From positions 1 through 5,571 of the forward strand of contig JAKAUG010000232.1 in assembly GCA_021827805.1 (NCBI GenBank): DNA of 5,571 nt, given 5' to 3'. A program made the position numbers and the translations under genes. Below the pieces are notes generated by a model. It saw only the letters and a list, made by a program, of their open reading frames with translations, did no database searches and had not been told where the DNA came from. Below are positions 1 through 5,323 of the stretch, one piece after another (position 1 is the stretch's first letter; each line of letters begins with the position of its first letter). This DNA comes from Bacillota bacterium. Its GTDB lineage: Bacteria > Bacillota > Sulfobacillia > RBS10-35 > JAJYVN01.

Positions 1-617
1 CGATCTCCCAGAACGGTTCCCTCCTCGACCTGCAGGGCATAGAGCGAGACGTGCTCGGGCTCCAGGTCCAACACGCGCCGCAGGGTGTCCAGGCAGTCCT
101 CCAGCCTCTGCCCCGGCAGACCACAGATGAGGTCGACCCCGATATTCTCGAATCCGGCCGCCCGCGCGGCGCGGAAGGCCTCCCGGAAGTCGTCCCAGGT
201 ATGGTGGCGCCCGACCGCGGCGAGCAGGTCGTCGCGGGCCGTCTGCAGTCCGAGGGAGAGGCGGTTGAAGCCCGCGCGCCGCAGCTGCGCGAGGTCCCGG
301 GCGTCCACCGTGCCCGGATTGGCCTCCAGGCTCACCTCCGCCCCCGCTTGGAGGCCGAGCCGCCTCACCAGAGCGTGCTGCACATCGACCAGGTCCTGGG
401 CCGGCAGCATGGTGGGGGTCCCTCCCCCGAAGAAGACGGTGGCAGGGGGTTCGGGCCCCAGCCGCCCTGCCCAGTACACGGCCTCCGCGACGAGCGCGCG
501 GGCATAACCGGTCTGCCAGCGCGCCACCCGGCGCCCGGCCGGCAGGGCAACGAAGTCGCAGTAGTGGCACTTATAGGGGCAGAAGGGGATATGGATGTAA
601 AGGCCCCATCTCGCCAT
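1..617 (-). CDS. hemW: HemW-type radical SAM protein (heme chaperone / HemN-like), 3' end beyond window
   Basis: The first 205 codons are present and the gene runs off the left edge. Residues 8-12 read IHIPF and are followed by the radical SAM cluster motif CxxxCxxC at C13, C17 and C20, with CDF after the last cysteine. HemN proper has a further cysteine there (CxC), so this is the HemW type. Other family landmarks are FFGGGTPTMLP (62-72), EANPGT (98-103), RLSLGLQT (119-126), GRHHT (136-140) and NIGVDLICGLPGQ (158-170). HemW family proteins bind a 4Fe-4S cluster, SAM and heme and act in heme delivery; many are misannotated as oxygen-independent coproporphyrinogen oxidase. The full protein is usually near 380 residues, so about half is visible. 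The ATG at 617 is chosen because the conserved domain starts almost at once and a G-run (625-632) lies 7 nt upstream as a plausible ribosome site. In many Bacillota hemW sits beside lepA and hrcA, but no such neighbour is in view. Confidence 0.93.
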   Translation of the reverse strand, partial: MARWGLYIHIPFCPYKCHYCDFVALPAGRRVARWQTGYARALVAEAVYWAGRLGPEPPATVFFGGGTPTMLPAQDLVDVQHALVRRLGLQAGAEVSLEANPGTVDARDLAQLRRAGFNRLSLGLQTARDDLLAAVGRHHTWDDFREAFRAARAAGFENIGVDLICGLPGQRLEDCLDTLRRVLDLEPEHVSLYALQVEEGTVLGD

Positions 618-643
618 GGGCGATCCCCCCCCGCGCTCGTTGC

Positions 644-672
644 AGTGTACCACGCGGCGCGTGGGCCGGTCG
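644..672 (-). promoter_or_regulatory. Possible extended -10 promoter for hemW
   Basis: On the minus strand TGGTACACT (644-652) fits the extended -10 pattern TGnTAnAnT and lies about 27 bp upstream of the hemW ATG. This would give a short leader of about 20 nt holding the G-rich ribosome site. The region 17 bp further upstream has no good -35 match, which is tolerable for an extended -10 but weakens the call. The position between the transposase remnant and hemW means hemW needs its own promoter near here. Confidence 0.3.
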
Positions 673-695
673 GATCGCCCCGGGCGCCCTGGGCT

Positions 696-733
696 CGGGC
701 CCAGGATCCGCGGCCCCGCGGATCCTGGGCCCG
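696..733. repeat. Perfect 18-bp-arm palindrome with 2-bp centre
   Basis: The arm 696-713 is the exact reverse complement of 716-733, with only CC between them. Each arm carries GGGCCC, GGATCC and CCGCGG. Symmetry ends on both sides (695 T against 734 C). There is no T-run on either side, so it is not a standard intrinsic terminator, and the tiny loop suits a cruciform or a DNA-bound element better. It lies between the hemW promoter region and the transposase remnant, and could be a REP- or MITE-like palindrome or scar. No second full copy is seen in the window. Confidence 0.85.
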
Positions 734-739
734 CTTCTC

Positions 740-1161
740 CGTCTGTGGGCCCGGGACCGTCCCACGAGCGCCACGTCCCCCCAGAGCGTCCGCACCCGTG
801 TGACGTCCAGGCCCCGCCACCCCAGGTCCTCCAGCCGCCGCTCCGCCTGCGCGGCCAGCGTCTCCACCGTGGCGGCGATCCACCGCCGGCTGACGCTGCT
901 CTTGCTGGCCCCGTCCGCCCGCTGTTCCTGGGGCGGGGGCTGGTCCCGCGCCAGCCCTGCGTCCACCCGCCGCTGGGCCACCACCTCGCTGACCCTGCGC
1001 GACGCTGTCGCGTCCAGCGTCCCGGGGTCCCGCATCCGCGCGCAGTGCTTCAGCGGCACTTCCTTGCCCTCGGCATCCACCAGCCGCGGCCGACGAACCA
1101 TCGCCCTGCGGCCGCCCAGCACCACGCACCCCGGCGCCGTCCCGTTAGTCGAGCAGAACCA
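740..1161 (-). pseudogene. Remnant of an IS256/Mutator-family transposase (N-terminal part only)
   Basis: The minus-strand frame through 1161-823 resembles the part of IS256-type transposases that precedes the catalytic core. It has APGCVVLGGRRAMVRRPRL (about 1137-1081), then EGKEVPL, DPGTLD, and GASKSSVSRRWIAAT (about 912-868), which matches the family pattern SKSxVSRRFxxAT, then AERRLEDL. In intact relatives a catalytic Asp in a motif like LxxDG follows soon after; none is visible here in any minus-strand frame. The reading frame dissolves into low-information Arg/Pro-rich sequence and reaches the palindrome at 733. No good start is present either: upstream in frame the sequence has no convincing ATG or ribosome site. 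Terminal inverted repeats were not identified. It is best read as a dead, truncated element; the family call rests on motifs recognised by eye. Confidence 0.65.
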
Positions 1162-1244
1162 GGGGCTTACGCCGCGAGTTCGGTCATCGTGAAACGAAAT
1201 GCGCCATGGAAGGGTTAGCCCACCTGGACCATCTTATGGCCCTC

Positions 1245-1283
1245 TTGCCACCCTCATCAGGTACAATGGATCCCAGCTGATCC
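1245..1283 (+). promoter_or_regulatory. Possible -10 and small inverted repeat in the UspA gene leader
   Basis: TACAAT at 1262-1267 is a good -10 hexamer about 35 bp before the UspA ATG. TTGCCA (1245-1250) resembles a -35 but is only 11 bp away, too close for a normal sigma-70 promoter, so the -35 is undefined. Directly after the -10 is GGATC-CCAGCT-GATCC (1268-1283), a 5-bp inverted repeat at the expected transcription start that could be an operator or simply chance. Confidence 0.25.
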
Positions 1284-1302
1284 GCGGAGAGGGTGGCAGG
1301 GA

Positions 1303-1818
1303 ATGTACGGCAGTATTCTGGTACCGCTCGCCGACAACCGCCGCAGCGCCCTGATCCTGCCTGAGGCATCGCGCCTCGCCAGCGCCCTGGGCGCACGGCT
1401 GGTTCTCATGCGCGTCGTCCCGCCCCAGCCGGAGACGGTGTACGGGTCCGGCGAGGGGGAGCTTCTGCCGCCGCAATGGGCGATGGAGCGGGAGCAGCAG
1501 GACCTCGCGGCGGCGGAACGCGACCTGCGCGCCGAGTCCAGGAAGATTCCGGCGGGTGTGCCGGTGGAAACGGTGGTCCGCTGCGGGGACGTCGTGGAGG
1601 AGATCCTGTGCGTGGCGGCCGAACACCGGTGCGGCATGATCGCCATGTCCACGCACGGGCGCAGCGGCATCGATCACCTGCTGCATGGCAGCGTCACAGA
1701 GCTGGTTGTGCGCCGCAGCGGCCTGCCCGTGCTGGTCCTCTGCCCGAGCCCGGACACCGGCGCCCTGAACCCGCGACGCCGCACACGGGCTGCCACGGGT
1801 GCACGCCTCCACGCCTGA
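1303..1818 (+). CDS. Universal stress protein, UspA family, 171 aa
   Basis: This is a single-domain Usp protein with the usual alpha/beta nucleotide-binding fold. The first strand SILVPLA (4-10), LVLMRVVPP (33-41), GDVVEEILCVAAEHRCGMIAMSTHG (95-119, residues split by helix and strand) and LPVLVL (141-146) all follow the family pattern. The ATP-binding signature G-x2-G-x9-G-S/T is present as S116-x2-G119-x9-G129-S130: the first Gly is Ser, a common variant. The usual Asp after the first strand (VPLD) is Ala10 with Asp11 next to it, so nucleotide binding is likely but not certain. A basic tail of about 24 residues after the last strand exceeds the normal domain end. The ATG at 1303 has GGAGAGGG (1286-1293) 9 nt upstream. 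It is transcribed alone, divergent from hemW and convergent with the MoxR remnant, whose stop is only 22 bp beyond its own. Such proteins are soluble cytoplasmic factors of stress resistance; the specific role here is unknown. Confidence 0.93.
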   Translation: MYGSILVPLADNRRSALILPEASRLASALGARLVLMRVVPPQPETVYGSGEGELLPPQWAMEREQQDLAAAERDLRAESRKIPAGVPVETVVRCGDVVEEILCVAAEHRCGMIAMSTHGRSGIDHLLHGSVTELVVRRSGLPVLVLCPSPDTGALNPRRRTRAATGARLHA

Positions 1819-1840
1819 CGGCCCCAGAAGGCGCGGGCCC

Positions 1841-2290
1841 CTAAGAGCCTGGACCTCGGCGGGCCCTCCGCGGCAGGGCCTCGGCAGTCTGGAGTTCCTC
1901 CGCGGCTTGCTCGGGATGGCCGACGGAGAGCCGGAACAGGAAACGGTCCAGCCGCGAGGTGGGCGGGCGGACCGCACGCTCGCTGTGCAGCGGGTTCTCC
2001 GTGGCCAGCACCGTGAAGGGCTCCTGGGTGTCTCCGTCCACCGTGACATCCGCCGGCAGTAGATCGGGTGTGCCCTGGATGCGCTGGGCGCGGAGTCCGA
2101 GCGCGCCAGCGACCACCTTGAGGACGAAGGTCTTGCCGACACCGGGCGCATCATCGAGCAGCACGTGGCCACCAGCGAACAGGGAGCACAGAACCCGCTC
2201 CACGACAGGACGCTTGCCCACCGTGCGCTCGAAGACCCGCTCCCGGACACGCTGCGGATCCGGGCCCTCCCGGTCCTGTGCCCGCGTCAT
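1841..2290 (-). pseudogene. MoxR-family AAA+ ATPase lacking Walker B and C-terminal half (probable pseudogene)
   Basis: Intact MoxR proteins are about 310-330 residues; this open frame has 149. The N-terminal part is excellent: VVERVLCSLFAGGHVLLDDAPGVGKT in pieces (29-54) with Walker A APGVGKT (48-54; K53, T54), then QGTPDLLPADVT (72-83). In intact members DVTG is followed by some 50-60 residues with Walker B (DEINRA) before VTVDG. Here DVT runs straight into VDGDTQEPFTVLATENP (84-100; sensor-1 Asn99), then SRLDRFLFRLSVGHP (112-126). So Walker B is cleanly missing in frame. After residue about 141 the frame leaves the family and ends; another frame nearby reads PAEVQALR, like the normal continuation, suggesting a frameshift as well. 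The lid and C-terminal domain are absent. The ATG at 2290 has a purine-rich ribosome site (AGGGGGAGAGGGG) upstream, so the 5' end is preserved. Without Walker B it cannot hydrolyse ATP normally. It lies 103 bp behind the propeller gene, same strand. Confidence 0.8.
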
Positions 2291-2379
2291 CCCCCACCCC
2301 TCTCCCCCTACTCGCTCGCACCTTGGCGGACGCTGGCCCGCGTGTACCGGAGCGCGGCCGCCGGCAGCCCGCGGAAGCG

Positions 2380-2393
2380 CGCCAGGCCTGGCG
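2380..2393. repeat. Perfect 14-bp palindrome directly after the propeller gene stop
   Basis: CGCCAGGCCTGGCG is fully self-complementary and abuts the stop codon (2394-2396) of the minus-strand propeller gene. It has no loop and no T-run, so it is not a textbook terminator; the rest of 2291-2379 holds no gene and only the ribosome site of the MoxR remnant. Operator or chance are both possible. Confidence 0.4.
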
Positions 2394-4820
2394 TCAGTGG
2401 CTCCTGAGCACCGGGTGGAGCTGCGTCCAGGTCCTGCCCCCGTCCGTGGTCCGCATCAGCACCGGCGTTGCCGAGGCCGCCCACTGAGGCTGCTTGGCCA
2501 GGCAGGCGCACGTGTGGGCGGTGGCCAGAAGCCATCCGCTCCCGCCGGGAAGGACGTCAAGCGCGTTCTCCTGCCCGTCCTGCTGCGCCTCCAGCACACC
2601 CAGGCCGCCACCCGGGAAGCCCTGCCAGTCGAGTCCGCCATCTTGGGTGTGGAAGACGTCCTCCCCATCCAGGACATAGACCTCGTCCAGCCCAGCGACG
2701 GAGAAGAGGGAACCCCGCGCGGGGGTGGTGTGGGACCAAGTGCGCCCCCCGTCCTGGGTCCGATACAGGTACACGGACGCCCGGCCCTGGAACCACACCG
2801 GCAGCAGGCCCTGGGTCGCGGAGAAGAACGTCGGCGTCGTGACCACCGCCTGGGTCTCCTGGCGCCCGGACGGCATGGGCAGGGAGACCGCCCGCCAGGT
2901 CCTGCCTCCGTCCAGCGTCCGGTAGAGCTGGTCGGGCACCGTGCTCACCTTCCCCCCGGCCAGCCAGCCATCGAGCGCGCCCTGAAAGGCCACGCTGCCC
3001 CCGAAGGGCAGAGAGCCGGAGGAGCCGGTCTCGGCGAGGAGCGACCAGGTCTTGCCGCCATCGCCGGTACCGAGGAGTTCCCCAGGCTCGGTGTTCATCG
3101 TGTGCCCGGGCTGCGCCATCAGCCAGCCATGCACGCCGTCCGAGGTCCCCAGCGACAGCGCCTCCATGGAACCGGTCGTGTCCGCCGCGGTGAAGACCGT
3201 GGGCACGACAGCCGCGGACCAGTTGGCACCGCCGTCGGTGGTGCGCCACACCGTCAGCTTCCAGACGGACCCCGCGGCCGGTGTGCCGTCCGGGCAGGCC
3301 AGCCAGGCGTCCTGGGCGCTTTGGAAGGCCGTGGCGCATCCGCCCTTCCCTGTCGGGGCCGGTGCAGCGGGCGTCACATCAAGCCAGGTGCTGCCGCCAT
3401 CCATGGTGCGCAGCACCTGGCCCAGGGCCTCCGTGGCCCAGCCGACCTGGGCGCTGACCATGCGGATCGAGGCCAGGGACAGCGCGCCCGCTGCACCCGT
3501 CCCGGAACCGCCGGATGCCGACGAGGTGCTACCCAGGGGCGCAGGGGTCCCGCGGGAGGCGGTCTGGCTCAACGGGGTCCACGTCCGGCCGCCGTCCGTG
3601 GTGCGGAGCAGGTTGCCGCCCACGACGGCCCATCCCTCCTCGGTGGTCAGGAAATCGAGCCCGCTGGCGACACCCAGGTGGACGTTGGAATCCACAGTGG
3701 TCCAGCTGCCGCCCGCGTTCGTCGTGCGCTGGAGGAGCGAGCCATCAGAGGCGAAGCCGTCCTTGGGGTCGGCAAAGCTCCAGGCCGGGCCCCGCGGCCC
3801 CTGGGCGGCGACGGGCACCGCCGCCCCAGGCGTCCAGATCCGCCCCCCGTTCGTGGTGCGGTAGAAGATCATCTCGGGACCCTGCGTGCCGCCGCCGGTG
3901 ATGGCCGGGAGGATGCCGTCCTGACCGAAGAGGCGTGGCGCGTACGTGTCCAGGTAGGCCACCCCCGCCGGCAGCGGCAGCGTCTGCCGCCGCCAGCTTC
4001 CGCCCCCGTCGGTGCTCGTGTAGAGCGGCGTGCCGCCCCCGTGGTACGTGCCGGTGAGCCAGCCGCGGCTCGTACCGGCGAAGGCGAGCCCGGTCGCATA
4101 CATCCCTCCCTGGGGCAGGCTCGACGCGCCGAGCTCTGACCACCTCCTGCCGCCGTCACGGGTCGCGAAGAGGGCCGTCCGCATCTGGCCCAGGGCCGGG
4201 GCGGAGGTCTCCAGGAGCCACCCCGTCTGGGGATTCACGAAGCTGAGCTCGACCTGCCCAGTGGACAGGTGCGGCGCCGTCACCGTGGCCAGCGCGGTCC
4301 AGTGGGCCCCCCCGTCGGAGGTCCCGTACACGCTCATCCCACCGCCTCGCACCCGTGCGACCCTCGCGTCGTTGGCATCCAGGACCGCGAGCGCGTCCAG
4401 GGTGGCGCCTGCGCCCTGCCCCAACGCCAGGGGGGTCACGTCGTGCCAGCTCACACCGCCGTTGGTGGTGCGCAGCACCTGCCCCTGCTGCCCGCTCGCC
4501 CAGCCGACCTCGGCGCTCACCATGTGTACCGCAGCCAGGGGGACCGACACCGTGGCACCGTGGGACGCCGGGGCCACGGCGCCCAAGCCCAGGGAGCCCG
4601 CGCGGCTGTGCCCCCAGATGGCGAGGGCCACCACGGCAGCCGCCAGCGCAACGGTGCCAGCCCACCAGGCCAGACCGCGCGCGCGGCCCGCGCATGGAGC
4701 GGCTCCTGCCCCCGGGGCGGCGTGGCCCTGGGCCAGGGCCTCCTCCGGCATGCGCACCTCGGCAAGGACGGCAAACCTGTCCTTCCAGTCAGCCCTCGCA
4801 GCCCACTCCGTGCCCTTCAT
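2394..4820 (-). CDS. Membrane-anchored double Ycf48/BNR beta-propeller protein, 808 aa (possible ECF anti-sigma/sensor)
   Basis: Residues 1-49 are a short polar region ending in GRARG; 50-70 (LAWWAGTVALAAAVVALAIWG) form one transmembrane helix; the rest should lie outside the membrane, by the positive-inside rule. No lipobox or cleaved signal is evident. The outside part has fourteen Asp boxes (S/T-x-D/N-x-G-x-x-W), with Trp at 125, 174, 227, 276, 329, 373, 414 and at 479, 534, 592, 642, 695, 732, 798: seven plus seven. A Gly/Ser/Pro-rich linker (about 420-447) separates the sets. This is the Ycf48/BNR, sialidase-like propeller type; sialidase catalytic residues are not recognisable, so a binding or sensing role is more likely than an enzyme. 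The ATG at 4820 is preferred over a TTG at 4862 because GGGAGAAGG lies 8 nt upstream. It overlaps the ECF sigma gene by 32 bp, the usual place of an anti-sigma factor, but residues 1-49 show no zinc-finger HxxxCxxC motif. Anti-sigma activity is inference. Confidence 0.88.
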   Translation of the reverse strand: MKGTEWAARADWKDRFAVLAEVRMPEEALAQGHAAPGAGAAPCAGRARGLAWWAGTVALAAAVVALAIWGHSRAGSLGLGAVAPASHGATVSVPLAAVHMVSAEVGWASGQQGQVLRTTNGGVSWHDVTPLALGQGAGATLDALAVLDANDARVARVRGGGMSVYGTSDGGAHWTALATVTAPHLSTGQVELSFVNPQTGWLLETSAPALGQMRTALFATRDGGRRWSELGASSLPQGGMYATGLAFAGTSRGWLTGTYHGGGTPLYTSTDGGGSWRRQTLPLPAGVAYLDTYAPRLFGQDGILPAITGGGTQGPEMIFYRTTNGGRIWTPGAAVPVAAQGPRGPAWSFADPKDGFASDGSLLQRTTNAGGSWTTVDSNVHLGVASGLDFLTTEEGWAVVGGNLLRTTDGGRTWTPLSQTASRGTPAPLGSTSSASGGSGTGAAGALSLASIRMVSAQVGWATEALGQVLRTMDGGSTWLDVTPAAPAPTGKGGCATAFQSAQDAWLACPDGTPAAGSVWKLTVWRTTDGGANWSAAVVPTVFTAADTTGSMEALSLGTSDGVHGWLMAQPGHTMNTEPGELLGTGDGGKTWSLLAETGSSGSLPFGGSVAFQGALDGWLAGGKVSTVPDQLYRTLDGGRTWRAVSLPMPSGRQETQAVVTTPTFFSATQGLLPVWFQGRASVYLYRTQDGGRTWSHTTPARGSLFSVAGLDEVYVLDGEDVFHTQDGGLDWQGFPGGGLGVLEAQQDGQENALDVLPGGSGWLLATAHTCACLAKQPQWAASATPVLMRTTDGGRTWTQLHPVLRSH
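2427..3479 (-). repeat. Second propeller: seven Asp-box blades (residues 448-798)
   Basis: The blades carry TMDGGSTW, TTDGGANW, TGDGGKTW, TLDGGRTW, TQDGGRTW, TQDGGLDW and TTDGGRTW, spaced 37-66 residues apart. The opening (448-484) matches the opening of the first propeller at 23 of 37 positions. This half has the only outside cysteines: C495, C509, and C771-x-C773 in the last blade interval. Confidence 0.8.
3579..4541 (-). repeat. First propeller: seven Asp-box blades (residues 94-414)
   Basis: The blades carry TTNGGVSW, TSDGGAHW, TRDGGRRW, STDGGGSW, TTNGGRIW, TTNAGGSW and TTDGGRTW, spaced 41-53 residues apart. Three boxes use Asn in place of Asp, which does not occur in the second set. No cysteine is present in this half. 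Confidence 0.8.
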
Positions 4821-5316
4821 GCGCCGCACCTTCTCCCTTTCCAGCCGGCCCCGTGCCCTCAAGGTACCTGCCCAGAGCGCGCGGGGCGCGGTGAGGGATC
4901 ACGCGGACCGGGACCTCCGACCAACTCAACAACTCCGCGGACGCCGCGGTGGACCGGTCCAGGACGATGCGCGGGACGAATGCCTGGCGCTGGGCCAGCG
5001 GCAATCTCCGCGGGCTGCGTTCCAGATCCACGCGCAGTGCGCTGTCGCTGGCGGCAGGCTCCGGCCGCTCGTATCGCTCGGTCAGCGGCTCGGTGCGCTG
5101 CCGTCGTCGGCGGCGCATGCGATCCAGCATGCCGTGCCGCGCGATCACCCAGAGCCAGGTCCTCTCCGCGGAGCGGCCCTCAAAGCGGGGCCAGGCCGCG
5201 CCAAGAGCCTCCAGGAAGGCCTCCCGCACCACGTCCTCCGCGTCCGGGGCGCTGCCCAGCGTGAAGCGGACATATTGGTCGACCGCGTCCGCATGCCGCT
5301 CGAATAGGCGCCCCAC
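4789..5316 (-). CDS. ECF-type RNA polymerase sigma factor, 175 aa
   Basis: The protein has only the two domains of an ECF (group 4) sigma factor. Sigma-2 spans residues about 2-72: LFERHADAVDQYVRF (4-18), the core-binding DAEDVVREAFLEAL (25-38), and FEGRSAERTWLWVIARHGMLDRMRRRR (45-71, in pieces), the -10 recognition region. After a linker, sigma-4 spans about 103-153: RLPLAQRQAFV (104-114), then the helix-turn-helix RSTAASAELLSWSEVPVRV (121-139). The usual N-terminal 15-20 residues are absent. The GTG at 5316 is the only start codon in frame between the upstream stop and the conserved domain; GGGAGG directly abuts it, too close for a normal site, so re-initiation from the upstream gene ending 7 bp earlier is plausible. 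The last 20 residues (GKGEGAAHEGHGVGCEG-like tail) are unrelated to the family and overlap the next gene. Prolines at 136, 141 and 145 in the sigma-4 recognition helix region are unusual. Expected target: promoters of its own operon and stress genes, unknown here. Confidence 0.85.
   Translation of the reverse strand: MGRLFERHADAVDQYVRFTLGSAPDAEDVVREAFLEALGAAWPRFEGRSAERTWLWVIARHGMLDRMRRRRRQRTEPLTERYERPEPAASDSALRVDLERSPRRLPLAQRQAFVPRIVLDRSTAASAELLSWSEVPVRVIPHRAPRALGRYLEGTGPAGKGEGAAHEGHGVGCEG
4829..4837 (-). promoter_or_regulatory. Ribosome binding site deciding the propeller gene start
   Basis: GGGAGAAGG on the minus strand ends 8 nt before the ATG at 4820. It lies inside the 3' end of the sigma gene, so translation of the two is probably coupled. 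A TTG further upstream (4862) has no comparable site. Confidence 0.6.
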
Positions 5317-5323
5317 CCTCCCG

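Noticed and set aside
1820..1841. Possible terminator between the convergent UspA and MoxR stops
   Set aside because: Only a 5-bp GC stem (1820-1824 with 1835-1839) with a 10-nt loop and no T-run on either strand.
1234..2250. Minus-strand open frame of 338 codons across UspA and MoxR
   Set aside because: It runs antisense to UspA and out of frame with MoxR. Only a short part (PAEVQALR) looks meaningful, as the frameshifted tail of MoxR.
2254..2267. GCGGATCCGGGCCC resembling an arm of the palindrome at 696-733
   Set aside because: One base short of the arm, lies in MoxR coding sequence, and lacks a partner arm; best explained by chance in GC-rich DNA.
3052..3864. Plus-strand frame with repeated PPSVVR-like motifs
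   Set aside because: The repeats are the antisense reading of the Asp-box codons (RTTDGGRTW) of the propeller gene, so the pattern is inherited from the real gene.
1959..4139. Plus-strand open frame of 726 codons opposite the propeller gene
   Set aside because: It is low-complexity Arg/Pro/Gly/Ala sequence with no family pattern, lies antisense to a well-supported gene, and long antisense frames are expected at this GC content.
4818..4862. TTG start at 4862 for the propeller gene, adding 14 residues
   Set aside because: No convincing ribosome site, deeper overlap with the sigma gene, and a good ATG with GGGAGAAGG lies just downstream.
4030..5307. Long plus-strand frames opposite the sigma and propeller genes
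   Set aside because: No ribosome site or recognisable motif, biased composition, and full overlap with two supported minus-strand genes.
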